This document shows, piece after piece, positions 17,587 through 26,108 of a DNA stretch of 64,000 nucleotides. Under the pieces are notes generated by a model that was not told where the DNA came from, made no database searches, and worked only from the letters and a program-made list of their open reading frames with translations. Numbering within the stretch: position 1 is the stretch's first letter; every line of letters begins with the position of its first letter. Source of the DNA: Flavobacterium litorale. GTDB taxonomy: Bacteria > Bacteroidota > Bacteroidia > Flavobacteriales > Flavobacteriaceae. A program made the position numbers and the translations under genes. The stretch lies in contig NZ_CP080429.1 of NCBI RefSeq assembly GCF_019613795.1, forward strand, positions 1,579,501-1,643,500, given 5' to 3'.

Positions 17587-19240
17587 TGTTTTGCCAGCCG
17601 TTGCATGGCAAGATGTACAACAGTGGTTTACCTACAACCCTGAAAAACCCTTACTTTTTAACTCGGGGTTATTTCTAGGGCTGTTTGTTGTATTCTATGC
17701 ATTGTATTTATCACTCCGAAAAACATTTCACGCCCGTATTATTTACGTGCTGTGCTTTTCACTATTCTTCTACTATAAGTGTAGCGGAATGTATTTTTTG
17801 CTGCTAATATTTACCACTACGCTCGATTATACGTTGAGTTACTTTTTGTACAGAGAAACCCACGAGGTGTACCGTAAAATATACGTGTGGTTTAGTGTTG
17901 TGGTTAACCTTACCTTTTTAGGCTATTTTAAATACACTAACTTTATTATTGGTAATTATAACGATTTGTTTGGTGGCGAATTTGCGTTTTACGATGTAAT
18001 TTTACCCGTAGGAATCTCTTTTTATACCTTCCAATCTATAAGTTATACGGTAGAGATTTATCGTAAAGAAATAACACCTGCCAAAAGTTTACCCGACTAT
18101 TTATTCTTTGTTTCGTTTTTTCCGCAATTGGTAGCAGGACCTATTGTACGTGCAAAAGACTTTATTCCTAAAATATACGAGAAACTTACCATTACAAAAC
18201 AAGAAGTCAATTATGGTTTATTCCTAATAATAGGCGGGCTCATAAAAAAGGCAGTAATATCCGATTATATCTCTGTAAACTTTGTCGATAGGGTTTTTGA
18301 TGCTCCCAATAGTTATACTGCTATTGAGAACCTGCTAGCAGTATATGGTTACTCCATCCAGATTTATTGCGATTTTTCGGGATATAGCGATATGGCTATT
18401 GGTATAGCATTACTTTTAGGGTTTCAGTTGCCACCCAACTTCCGAACGCCCTACAAATCAGCCAATATTACCGAGTTTTGGCGCAGATGGCACATCTCGT
18501 TATCCACATGGTTAAAAGATTTCCTCTACATTTCGGTAGGGGGTAACCGTCGCGGCTCCTTTGCAGGATTCCTGTTCCCCATAGTATTTTTTATTGCCGT
18601 AATGGTTTGGGGCATAGTTAATTTAAATAATAGCTACTGGCCAATAATTATAGGTAGTAGCGCATTAGCGTTGTTTATACTCTCGTTTACATTGGCTAAA
18701 AACAAACAAAAAACAATGGTTACTAACGTAAACTTACTTACTACCATGTTACTGGGAGGTTTATGGCATGGGGCTAGCCTTCGTTTTATTGTTTGGGGTG
18801 CCTTGCATGGTATTGGGTTAGCGGTACACCGAATAGTTACCGAGTTTTTTCCAACTAAAAAAGAAGGTATACCTACTAAAAATAACAGATTTCTAAAATT
18901 CGTATCTGTAATTATAACATTTCATTTTGTAGCGTTTTGTTGGATATTTTTTAGAGCGAAAGATTTTAGCTTGGCTTTGGATGTTATTAATAACATTGGT
19001 AACGTAACATTTGACCTTGTTAAATGGAAAACCATTTTTATAGCGTACCAAAACGTATTTTTATTGATGCTAATAGGTTACGTATGGCACTTTTTACCCG
19101 ATGGTATAATTAACACCATGCGCAATACTTTTAATAAAACACCATTACTCGGAAAAGCTATTATATTAGGCGTAATATATTGGTTGGTGTATGCAACAGC
19201 ATCAGCAGAATCGCAACCATTTATTTACTTCCAGTTTTAA
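17573..19240 (+). CDS. MBOAT family O-acyltransferase
   Basis: 555 residues from the ATG at 17573; an upstream TTG at 17546 would extend it but overlap the previous gene further. It has about ten or more membrane helices. MBOAT landmarks are FWRRWHISLSTWLKDFLYI and the conserved membrane His in LLGGLWHGAS. The relatives DltB, AlgI and PatA move acyl groups across the cytoplasmic membrane to D-alanylate or O-acetylate polymers. Following two SGNH proteins, it probably supplies acetyl groups for a cell-wall or exopolysaccharide modification. It ends the argS-SGNH-SGNH-MBOAT cluster. Confidence 0.92.
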   Translation: MQWNDVLPAVAWQDVQQWFTYNPEKPLLFNSGLFLGLFVVFYALYLSLRKTFHARIIYVLCFSLFFYYKCSGMYFLLLIFTTTLDYTLSYFLYRETHEVYRKIYVWFSVVVNLTFLGYFKYTNFIIGNYNDLFGGEFAFYDVILPVGISFYTFQSISYTVEIYRKEITPAKSLPDYLFFVSFFPQLVAGPIVRAKDFIPKIYEKLTITKQEVNYGLFLIIGGLIKKAVISDYISVNFVDRVFDAPNSYTAIENLLAVYGYSIQIYCDFSGYSDMAIGIALLLGFQLPPNFRTPYKSANITEFWRRWHISLSTWLKDFLYISVGGNRRGSFAGFLFPIVFFIAVMVWGIVNLNNSYWPIIIGSSALALFILSFTLAKNKQKTMVTNVNLLTTMLLGGLWHGASLRFIVWGALHGIGLAVHRIVTEFFPTKKEGIPTKNNRFLKFVSVIITFHFVAFCWIFFRAKDFSLALDVINNIGNVTFDLVKWKTIFIAYQNVFLLMLIGYVWHFLPDGIINTMRNTFNKTPLLGKAIILGVIYWLVYATASAESQPFIYFQF

Positions 19241-19261
19241 GAACCATAATTTAGAGATGTA

Positions 19262-19290
19262 TTTGCATTTTTATTGATAATGTAATTTTG
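19262..19290 (+). promoter_or_regulatory. Promoter of the PNGase F-like gene
   Basis: TTTG at 19262-19265, 17 bases, then TAATTTTG at 19283-19290 fits the Bacteroidota promoter pattern. The start codon is 63 bases further on. Confidence 0.45.
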
Positions 19291-19353
19291 GGTAAATTAT
19301 ATTTAGTAATAAGTAAAAAAAGTATTAAATTGGCTGCTTAAATTGTTTACATT

Positions 19354-20742
19354 ATGAAAAAAACACTACTCTATTTAACACTTTGTTTATCGTTTTTTGC
19401 AAGTAAAACAGCATTGGCGCAAGACCCATATACACTTACTTTGTTTGATCAAGCTGTGTATTATGGTATGTACGGAGCTACTGTAGATGAGCCTATTCCT
19501 GAAGGTACCATCAGAAACAGCAATTCATCTTATTCTAAAATGCTTACCGAGGAGCAGTTGGCTGCTTTTGGTAATAAACTTACTATGACGGTTACATTAC
19601 ACCCTTTGTGTGATAATTATGACAGGATTGGTAATGTGAATTTGGCATTGGTACCTAAAGGTGCAACAACGTATGAGTATAATGAGGTAGAGCGCATTGA
19701 GATAGGTCGTTTTATTACTCCTTTCATGGACATGAACGTTACCAATCCAGACTCTGTACCGTATGTGTACGAATTGGATAATTTGACATCAATTTTTCAT
19801 GACGAAGCTATTACAGCGATGTACGATATATGGATAGAGCTTGAAGTATATGGCTACCAAGGTGGTCCTGGTCAGGGTGGTGCTGCGGTAGAAATACCAG
19901 GCTGTGCAGGAAGAAACGATGTATATATGGGCTCATTAGAATTTTACTCTACTTTTGATAACAGTATTGAGAATGAAGGTAACTTCCTATTGCCATTATC
20001 GTATAAATATGAATTGAAAAATTATACGTTAGAGGGTACAGATGTACTTGGCGAAACAGTAAGAACAATTGATTTTACGTTAGATGAGCCAGTAAATAAC
20101 GCTAATCTTTACATTATTACGTCAAACCACGGAGCTAACGCAGGTGGTGAAGAGTATATTAGACGTAACCATTTTATTTATTTTGATGAAGAGCAAGTAC
20201 TAATGTATAAGCCAGGTGGTGTTTCGTGTGGACCTTTCTTTGAGTATAATACACAGCCAAGCTGCATTTACTACGACTGTTCTACAACCCCTGCTTACCC
20301 CAGACCTCATACTGATGCTGCATGGTCTTGGAATAACTGGTGTCCAGGAGATAAAATTCCAGTTCGTAGCGTATCACTTGGTCAGCTTGAAGCAGGTGAG
20401 CACAGCTTTAGAATAGAAGTACCAGATGCACAATTTGCAGATGAGCAAGGGTATTTCCCAATGTCAGTATACATCCAGAGCGATAATCCTGCATTAAGCA
20501 CCAATACTTTTGATGTTGCAACATTTAGTGTATATCCTAATCCAGTTGTAGATGTTTTAACCATAAACACTACTAGCGGAACTACGGTACAAAATGTAAC
20601 GGTAACCAATACACTAGGTCAGTCAGTATACAAAGGTACTACTGCTACTGCCGACCTTTCAGAGTTACAATCGGGTATTTACATTGTAACGGCAGCCTTT
20701 ACCAATGGTACAACTGCTACTCAAAAAATAGTAAAGAAATAG
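19354..20742 (+). CDS. Secreted PNGase F-like glycoamidase with T9SS type A sorting domain
   Basis: 462 residues with a signal peptide (ending ALAQ, residue 23). The body resembles Elizabethkingia PNGase F, which releases N-glycans from glycoproteins. CDNYDRIGNV matches its CDEWDRYANV around catalytic Asp60 (here Asp90), and IGRFITPF is nearly identical. GEEYIRRNHF aligns with AEWCFRTHTI around Glu206 (here Glu267), and NNWCPGDKIPVR matches GWCPGMAVPTR. A Glu at 162 or 164 may stand for Glu118. Residues from about 386 (FSVYPNPVVDVLTIN) to the terminal KIVKK form a type A T9SS sorting domain, so it should be secreted across the outer membrane. It is monocistronic. Confidence 0.8.
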   Translation: MKKTLLYLTLCLSFFASKTALAQDPYTLTLFDQAVYYGMYGATVDEPIPEGTIRNSNSSYSKMLTEEQLAAFGNKLTMTVTLHPLCDNYDRIGNVNLALVPKGATTYEYNEVERIEIGRFITPFMDMNVTNPDSVPYVYELDNLTSIFHDEAITAMYDIWIELEVYGYQGGPGQGGAAVEIPGCAGRNDVYMGSLEFYSTFDNSIENEGNFLLPLSYKYELKNYTLEGTDVLGETVRTIDFTLDEPVNNANLYIITSNHGANAGGEEYIRRNHFIYFDEEQVLMYKPGGVSCGPFFEYNTQPSCIYYDCSTTPAYPRPHTDAAWSWNNWCPGDKIPVRSVSLGQLEAGEHSFRIEVPDAQFADEQGYFPMSVYIQSDNPALSTNTFDVATFSVYPNPVVDVLTINTTSGTTVQNVTVTNTLGQSVYKGTTATADLSELQSGIYIVTAAFTNGTTATQKIVKK

Positions 20743-20770
20743 TTTAGTACTAAACTGTATCTCATATAAA

Positions 20771-20800
20771 AAAAGCCACTCGATTAGGAGTGGCTTTTTT
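20771..20800. terminator. Bidirectional terminator
   Basis: AAAAGCCACT (20771-20780) pairs with AGTGGCTTTT (from 20789) across an 8-base loop, with A- and T-runs outside. It serves the glycoamidase gene and the convergent TonB receptor gene. Confidence 0.85.
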
Positions 20801-20837
20801 TAGTATGTTTTATTGTTTGAGCAGAGTAGGTGCTGTT

Positions 20838-23375
20838 TTAAAAACTAATTTTTACTAGTGCATTGGGTGTACGGTTTAACGCAAAGGTATTAACTACCTC
20901 AATATCCTCGTTGGCATTAATACGATAGTAGCGGTTAATAATATTACTACGGTTAAATATATTGAGTACCGATAGCCCAAACTGCATACGTACTTTACTG
21001 TTTATATCCCAACGGTAGGATGCAGAAAAATCTACTTGGAAAAAATCATCTAGGTTGCTACTGTTAGGGAATTCGTATAATACCGATGGTGTACCCTCGT
21101 TATCATAAACAGGTATGTTTAGCAATGGCTCTGTTGCGGGGCGTCCAGTAAACCACCTTGAACCCAGTGCAATTTTAAAGTTTTTCCACTCGTATATCGC
21201 AGCAGAGTTGATGTTATGACTTATTTCAAAATTACTACTAAACCTGCTTGGCTCTATATCATCAAATTTATAATCGTTCTTATTCCAAGTATAGCTTAAC
21301 CAAGCGTAAAAGTTTTTGTATTGTTTTTGTATTAAAAACTCGGTACCAAAAACCCTGTAACTCCCTCTGGCATCTACCTGTTCTAACTGATCCTGAAAAG
21401 CCTGCCCATAAGTAGTAATACCGTTTACACGTTTGTAAAAATTATCTACAGATATTAGCCAGCCTTTTTCTTTATAGGCAACCCCTACAGATACTTGGCT
21501 ACTGTTTTGTACGGGTACATCCATATCGTTAGCTAATATCCAACGCCTGTTTTCTAAACCCAAAAAATCAGCTTGTAGCTCCACTACCTGCGATGTGGTT
21601 TGGCTTTTTAACTCTGCCAATATTTCCATTTGCCAAGCATCATCAATATGATAATTAAATTGCAATCGCGGCTCGATGTATATTGCCCTTAATTGTTCAA
21701 TATAATTAAACCGTAATCCTGTACGTACATATATATCTTCCGTCTCGGGGTCGTATTCTATTTCACCAATAAAAGCATGCGTACGCAAAACCTGATTGGT
21801 TTCTCGTGTTTGTATTTCGCTATCAACAGCATCTGTATTTTCTACTTTCAGTTGGTCAAACTGATATCCCGAATGGAGTTTATACATATCGGTAAGCCTG
21901 TTGGTGTTGCTAAACTTAAAACCGTATCCCTGTATTTTATTTTCTTGTCGTACTCTTTCTTCTGTTTCTAACGATTCATCTGTACCATCTACTTCGTACA
22001 ATGTACCATAAACACTAAAATTTGTACTGTGTGTATCGGTCCATTGTGTTGCCAGTCCTGCAGAGCCACCAAGTGTTTGCTGGTCCAGGCTACTAACGGT
22101 AGTTATTAGGTTAGTTGCGTTTAGTGTACCCTGCGTAAAATCGAGGTTATTGTTAATACCAATTACATGTAAATAGGCATTGTGCTTTTCGCCAAACTTT
22201 TGGTGGTATTGTCCTGTAAAATCGTAAAAGTAAAACTCTTTATCACTTTTATAGTTTACATCGGTACTGTTAGCAAGTTCGGTTACTACGGTGTTTTGAA
22301 ATATTCTCTCTGAATATTCGGTATAGGTAGGAAAATCAAGAACATCGGTAAACGATCTACGTGCAGAGATTTCGAGATTGGCACTTTCAGAAACTTTTAA
22401 TTTTGTATAAAAATCAGCGTTAATCATATTTGTGCCAATGCTTGTGGTACCATTTTCGATTTGTGATTTTTGTGAAGATATGTCAACAACGCTTGAAACA
22501 CTTTCGCCATAAAAGGCAGAAGTACCATTTTTGGCAATTTTAATATTATAGGCAATATTGGGATTAATTGCTGATATAAGTCCGAAAAAATGTCCTGTCT
22601 GGAATAACCGAATGCCATTCCACATAAATAGGTTTTGGTCGTGGCTACCGCCCCTTACATTAATGTTGGATACAGTTTGGTCTATACTCGTTATACCTGG
22701 TAGTTGCTGCATGGCAAGTAGCACGTCGGGCTCTATAAGCCCAGGAAGTATACCGAATTTTTTTGGGGTGATTGAAAAGCTACCATCTTTCTTTTTAGAG
22801 ATACCCGATGTAAGGTATCGTTCTGTAACTAACTCTTCTAACTCTAAAGGGGCTAATGACAGCTTTATGTTAATGCAATCACCCGTATATTCAGTTACTG
22901 CTATGCCAACAGGCTGGTAACCTAAATGACCTACGTATATTATTTCGGGGAGCTCCGTATTCAATTCAAAATAACCATCAACTCCCGCTACAATACTTTT
23001 AGTGTCGCTTATCTGTACGGATGCATTTTGTATAATGGTGTTAAATTCATCTGTAATATAGGCGCAAAACTTTTTCTTTTCTGCTGTGCTGTTTTTATAT
23101 AGTATTATATAGTCGCCATTTTCCTTATAGCTAAGTCCCGTTCTGTTGCCTATATAAACCAGTTTTGAGCGTAGTGGTTGTGCTGTTTTTGGGGGATATA
23201 TGTTATGTCCAAAAACATCTTTTTCGGTATAATTAAATTTAACGTGGTGTTGTGCCGCAATACTATCAAGCACTTGCTTTAAGGCAATACGCTGCGTTTC
23301 ATCCTGCCCAAAGGTTTTGGGGGTGAAAAATACTATGGGTATAAAAAGAAGTAAACACTTTATGTTTAATCTCAT
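20838..23375 (-). CDS. TonB-dependent receptor with N-terminal STN signalling domain
   Basis: 845 residues: signal peptide (ending TFGQ), an STN domain at about 28-95 (ALKQVLDSIAAQHHVKFNYT onward), a CarboxypepD_reg-like domain at about 103-175, a plug with LPGITSIDQTVSNINVRGG, and a barrel ending in NALVKISF. The STN domain is the part of FecA-type receptors that signals to a FecR anti-sigma factor. The fecR-like gene lies directly upstream with a 4-base overlap, and an ECF sigma gene precedes that. Substrate is unknown; the AhpC/Fec-like order suggests a ligand-induced uptake system. Confidence 0.9.
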   Translation of the reverse strand: MRLNIKCLLLFIPIVFFTPKTFGQDETQRIALKQVLDSIAAQHHVKFNYTEKDVFGHNIYPPKTAQPLRSKLVYIGNRTGLSYKENGDYIILYKNSTAEKKKFCAYITDEFNTIIQNASVQISDTKSIVAGVDGYFELNTELPEIIYVGHLGYQPVGIAVTEYTGDCINIKLSLAPLELEELVTERYLTSGISKKKDGSFSITPKKFGILPGLIEPDVLLAMQQLPGITSIDQTVSNINVRGGSHDQNLFMWNGIRLFQTGHFFGLISAINPNIAYNIKIAKNGTSAFYGESVSSVVDISSQKSQIENGTTSIGTNMINADFYTKLKVSESANLEISARRSFTDVLDFPTYTEYSERIFQNTVVTELANSTDVNYKSDKEFYFYDFTGQYHQKFGEKHNAYLHVIGINNNLDFTQGTLNATNLITTVSSLDQQTLGGSAGLATQWTDTHSTNFSVYGTLYEVDGTDESLETEERVRQENKIQGYGFKFSNTNRLTDMYKLHSGYQFDQLKVENTDAVDSEIQTRETNQVLRTHAFIGEIEYDPETEDIYVRTGLRFNYIEQLRAIYIEPRLQFNYHIDDAWQMEILAELKSQTTSQVVELQADFLGLENRRWILANDMDVPVQNSSQVSVGVAYKEKGWLISVDNFYKRVNGITTYGQAFQDQLEQVDARGSYRVFGTEFLIQKQYKNFYAWLSYTWNKNDYKFDDIEPSRFSSNFEISHNINSAAIYEWKNFKIALGSRWFTGRPATEPLLNIPVYDNEGTPSVLYEFPNSSNLDDFFQVDFSASYRWDINSKVRMQFGLSVLNIFNRSNIINRYYRINANEDIEVVNTFALNRTPNALVKISF

Positions 23376-24265
23376 TCAGAGGTTAATACGATTTTATCTC
23401 CTGCCTTTTCAAGCTTTAAATTATAAGCTGTTGTAATATTATCTAGGGCAGTATCTAAGTCATTCATTGGTAGCGGACCTGTAAACGAACTGTATTCACC
23501 TTGCTTTAAGTTTATAGTTACGTTATACTGGCGCTCCATTTCGGCAATTACATTATAAAGATCTTCATTATAGAAATTTACTTCGTAATTAATCCAGCCT
23601 GGCTGTACATCGTCTTCCAACGGAACGTTTAGATTGTTACCACCTTCAAATATAGCACTTTGTCCTGGAGTTAGCAGTATCTCTTTACCATTACTTTTTA
23701 CCATTACTTTACCTTCAAAGCAAGTAACATCAAAACGGTCTTCTCGGGCTTTAACGTTAAACTGTGTACCTACTACGGTAACCGTACCTAGATTAGTTAC
23801 TACATCAAATTTTTTACCTTTTGCCACTTTAAAGTAAGCCTCTCCATCAAGTTTTATAGTACGGTTATTATTCCAATTCCATGTTTTAAACGTAGCTTCA
23901 GAATCTGCATTTAGTATTACAGTTGAATTATCGGGTAACAAAAACTCAGTATGTTCTCCTAAAGTGGCACTTTGGTTGGTAGTATGTGTAGCATAAAAAA
24001 AGTAACTTACGCCTAAAGCTACTAGTAGCATAGCAGCCACTTTGGTAAACCAAGGGTTTAACGTGCGCACTTTAACTTCTTTATTTTTATTACGGGTAAC
24101 GTTTTGATAGATAGCATTTATATCAGTATCAGGGGCAGATAGTGCTCCTGAATATTCTTTGATTTTACGGTATGTTTCAAAACCTGCCGATGCTTCAAAC
24201 GCTCGCAATTCCTCACCGCTCATCTCTCCGTTAAGCCATTTTGCCAGTTTTACATCTTCTTTCAT
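23372..24265 (-). CDS. FecR-family anti-sigma factor
   Basis: 297 residues. The cytoplasmic N-terminus (about 1-70) begins LAKWLNGEMSGEELRAFEA, a FecR-type sigma-binding segment, followed by one membrane helix at about 76-92. The periplasmic FecR domain (about 105-200, GEHTEFLLPDNSTVILNADS onward) comes next. The C-terminal DUF4974 domain (about 225-297, LYNVIAEMERQYNVTINL onward) is the region thought to meet the receptor's STN domain. It would hold the sigma factor at 24306-24827 until the receptor binds its ligand. Its stop overlaps the receptor start by 4 bases. Confidence 0.93.
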   Translation of the reverse strand: MKEDVKLAKWLNGEMSGEELRAFEASAGFETYRKIKEYSGALSAPDTDINAIYQNVTRNKNKEVKVRTLNPWFTKVAAMLLVALGVSYFFYATHTTNQSATLGEHTEFLLPDNSTVILNADSEATFKTWNWNNNRTIKLDGEAYFKVAKGKKFDVVTNLGTVTVVGTQFNVKAREDRFDVTCFEGKVMVKSNGKEILLTPGQSAIFEGGNNLNVPLEDDVQPGWINYEVNFYNEDLYNVIAEMERQYNVTINLKQGEYSSFTGPLPMNDLDTALDNITTAYNLKLEKAGDKIVLTSE

Positions 24266-24305
24266 CTTTCTCTTTTTTTATAAAACAGTTATACTGTATT
24301 TTTCC

Positions 24306-24827
24306 CTACCTTATATTCTCAATTTCTTTTCGCAACTCTACCAATGCCCCATGTATTCGCTTTTCTACAGCTTTAATACTAATACCTAAAATTTCTGCTA
24401 TTTCATGGTATTTTTTACCGTCTATTCGGTGCAATAAAAAAGCGGTACGTTGTGCTTCGGTAAGTCCAGCTATGGCTTTTTGCAGTTTAACTTTAAACTG
24501 CTCTTCCTCCATTAAAAACTCAGGATTCTGTTGGTCGGTATGAGTATGTATTTTCTTTTTTGCGTATTGCAATACTACTTTTTGGTGTGCAATGTGGTTA
24601 AGTGAGGTATTGTTGGCTACGGTATATAAAAACGACTTTGCTTTTTCGGGCGGTACATCGGCACAGTTTTGCCATAGCTTTATAAAAGCCTCCTGAGTAA
24701 CATCATCTGCCTGTTCCTCATTACCGAATTTATAAAAAAGGTAGTTGCGAAGTGATTTTACATGATTCTTGAAAAAATCAGAAAATGTAATCTCTTCACA
24801 GATACCCGAAAGTGAAGTCTTTTTCAT
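24306..24827 (-). CDS. ECF RNA polymerase sigma factor (FecI-like)
   Basis: 173 residues with sigma-70 region 2 (about 20-85, with NEEQADDVTQEAFIKLW) and region 4 (about 115-165, with EILGISIKAVEKRIHGAL as the recognition helix-turn-helix). It is the first gene of the sigma/anti-sigma/receptor operon, 40 bases before the anti-sigma gene. It probably drives transcription of its own operon when freed by the anti-sigma factor. Confidence 0.93.
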   Translation of the reverse strand: MKKTSLSGICEEITFSDFFKNHVKSLRNYLFYKFGNEEQADDVTQEAFIKLWQNCADVPPEKAKSFLYTVANNTSLNHIAHQKVVLQYAKKKIHTHTDQQNPEFLMEEEQFKVKLQKAIAGLTEAQRTAFLLHRIDGKKYHEIAEILGISIKAVEKRIHGALVELRKEIENIR

Positions 24828-25046
24828 TTGGGAGTATAAAAGTGGGTGTTAAATTATGAATTTTTTTTTGACCTATGCAAATATGATATTTTTTAACATC
24901 TTAAATTACTGATTAGCTTACGTAGAGTATTCAGTTGAAATACAGATTTGTTAATTTGGAATTATAAATTATTTTTTTATTTAATTTTGTTTATATGTTA
25001 ACTTAGTGTTATTTTAATATGATTTTAAAACTTAATAACGAATATT

Positions 25047-25511
25047 ATGAGAGGATTAAATTTGTTTATAGCTGGGATGTTTTTATTTACATTGGTAACA
25101 TCGTGTAATTCTGATGATGATAGTAATGGCATAAATAATGGAAATATAAATGCAATTACTAATGTTGTAAAAACGGGAACTTGGAAGATAACTACATTTA
25201 GTGAAAACGGGAATGATGAAACCAATAATTTTACGGGTTATAATTTTACATTTGGAGATAACAATGTGCTTACGGCTACAAATGGAGCTGATGTGCATAC
25301 TGGAACATGGTCAGTAACTACGAGTAATAGTAGTAGTGACGATAATTCAGCAAATGATATTGATTTTAATATCGGTTTTGTATCGCCTCAGGAGTTTACT
25401 GACCTTTCTGATGACTGGGATATTATAGAATATTCATCTGGAGTTATCAAATTAATTGATGTGAGTGGGGGTAACGGGGGTACGGATTATTTGACTTTCG
25501 AGAAAAATTAA
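25047..25511 (+). CDS. Lipocalin-like lipoprotein
   Basis: 154 residues, with a leader ending in the lipobox VTSC (Cys20) followed by an acidic NSDDDSNG export-type tail, typical of surface or periplasmic lipoproteins in this group. GTWKITTF and GTWSVTTS are paired G-T-W motifs of lipocalin-like barrels. The product ends in YLTFEKN. No ligand is known. It is divergent from the sigma operon and followed by a long non-coding stretch. Confidence 0.65.
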   Translation: MRGLNLFIAGMFLFTLVTSCNSDDDSNGINNGNINAITNVVKTGTWKITTFSENGNDETNNFTGYNFTFGDNNVLTATNGADVHTGTWSVTTSNSSSDDNSANDIDFNIGFVSPQEFTDLSDDWDIIEYSSGVIKLIDVSGGNGGTDYLTFEKN

Positions 25512-25785
25512 AATAAAAAAGGTCGGATTTCTGGCTTTTTTTATGCTTAATAATGTTAAAATTTTGTTAACAAGGTAGGGTTCTCTTGCTTATAGCTGTT
25601 TCACTTTACACACTAGGTACTTTAACTTGTACACTGAAACCAATAAAACAACTACTTTACAGTAGTTTACGATATATGAAAAAGAAATGTTGATTTCTTA
25701 TCCCTAGAAAGAAAAACCAACTGTAACGGTTGGTTTTACTGGGGGGTACTAAAATTTCACTCCTTTTTTGAAACGATTAATTGAA

Positions 25786-25860
25786 TACTGTTACTACCTT
25801 ACCGAAGAGCAATCCATAAGCTATGCGGTATAGTTATCCGCTTCGGTAAGGAATACAGTA
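25786..25860. repeat. Long imperfect palindrome
   Basis: TACTGT/ACAGTA outside, then an 11-bp perfect stem CCTTACCGAAG (25797-25807) with CTTCGGTAAGG (25841-25851). Inside that, a further stem pairs ATAA-CTAT with ATAG-TTAT with one bulged G. The nested stems give an elongated hairpin of about 75 bases. Confidence 0.6.
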
Positions 25861-25935
25861 GTTGTGTACAGCTTTTTCTGTACCACTAATATGTATAAGT
25901 TGTGTTTTTTTTAAATATTCAGGTTTTTTCCAAGA

Positions 25936-25969
25936 AAAAAGCCGACTCATTTCCCAGAGTCGGTTTTTT
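25936..25969. terminator. Bidirectional terminator
   Basis: CCGACTC (25942-25948) pairs with GAGTCGG (25957-25963), with A-run before and T6 after. It can end the tandem-array transcript (minus) and any plus-strand RNA. Confidence 0.8.
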
Positions 25970-26021
25970 CATTTCATTTGTAGTACTTAATTAACGCCAC
26001 AAAAATACTTGTATTTGAAAA

Positions 26022-26108
26022 TCAATTATTTACTTCTATTAGTATTACGAAGAAATAATACCTGCCTATTCTACTGTTATTACCCATTACTATTTTACAG
26101 CCTATCAT
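26022..26108 (-). pseudogene. Possible remnant of a seventh array unit
   Basis: After the sixth paralogue's stop the junction TGATG recurs, followed by ATGATAGGCTGTAAAATAG. This resembles the ATGATAGACTTTATAAAA start of the second unit. The frame then runs only 28 codons to TGA, with no signal peptide or repeat domain. It may be the stub of a deleted copy, or chance. Confidence 0.3.

Larger units (their letters stand above)
25598..25970 (+). ncRNA. Candidate structured non-coding RNA
   Basis: At least five consecutive inverted repeats, including an elaborate long hairpin at 25786-25860, end at a strong terminator with T6 on the plus strand. I could not match it to tmRNA, RNase P RNA, SRP RNA or a known riboswitch. 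The strand, the 5' end and the transcript itself are inferred only from structure. Confidence 0.35.
25512..26021. other. Intergenic region rich in inverted repeats
   Basis: No credible gene is seen. Besides the hairpins listed separately, GTTTCA (25598-25603) can pair with TGAAAC (25635-25640). AACTACT (25650-25656) pairs with AGTAGTT at 25661-25667 or, alternatively, at 25857-25863. ACCAAC (25716-25721) pairs with GTTGGT (25729-25734), and GTACAG pairs with CTGTAC near 25866-25883. Confidence 0.5.

Noticed and set aside
25515..25545. Terminator directly after the lipoprotein gene at 25047
   Set aside because: An A-run and T-run flank a GGTC...GGC segment, but the stem does not pair well beyond the A/T ends.
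25598..25970. tmRNA, RNase P RNA, SRP RNA or 6S RNA
   Set aside because: None of their conserved sequence cores could be found; 6S RNA cannot be excluded by eye because it is defined mainly by structure.
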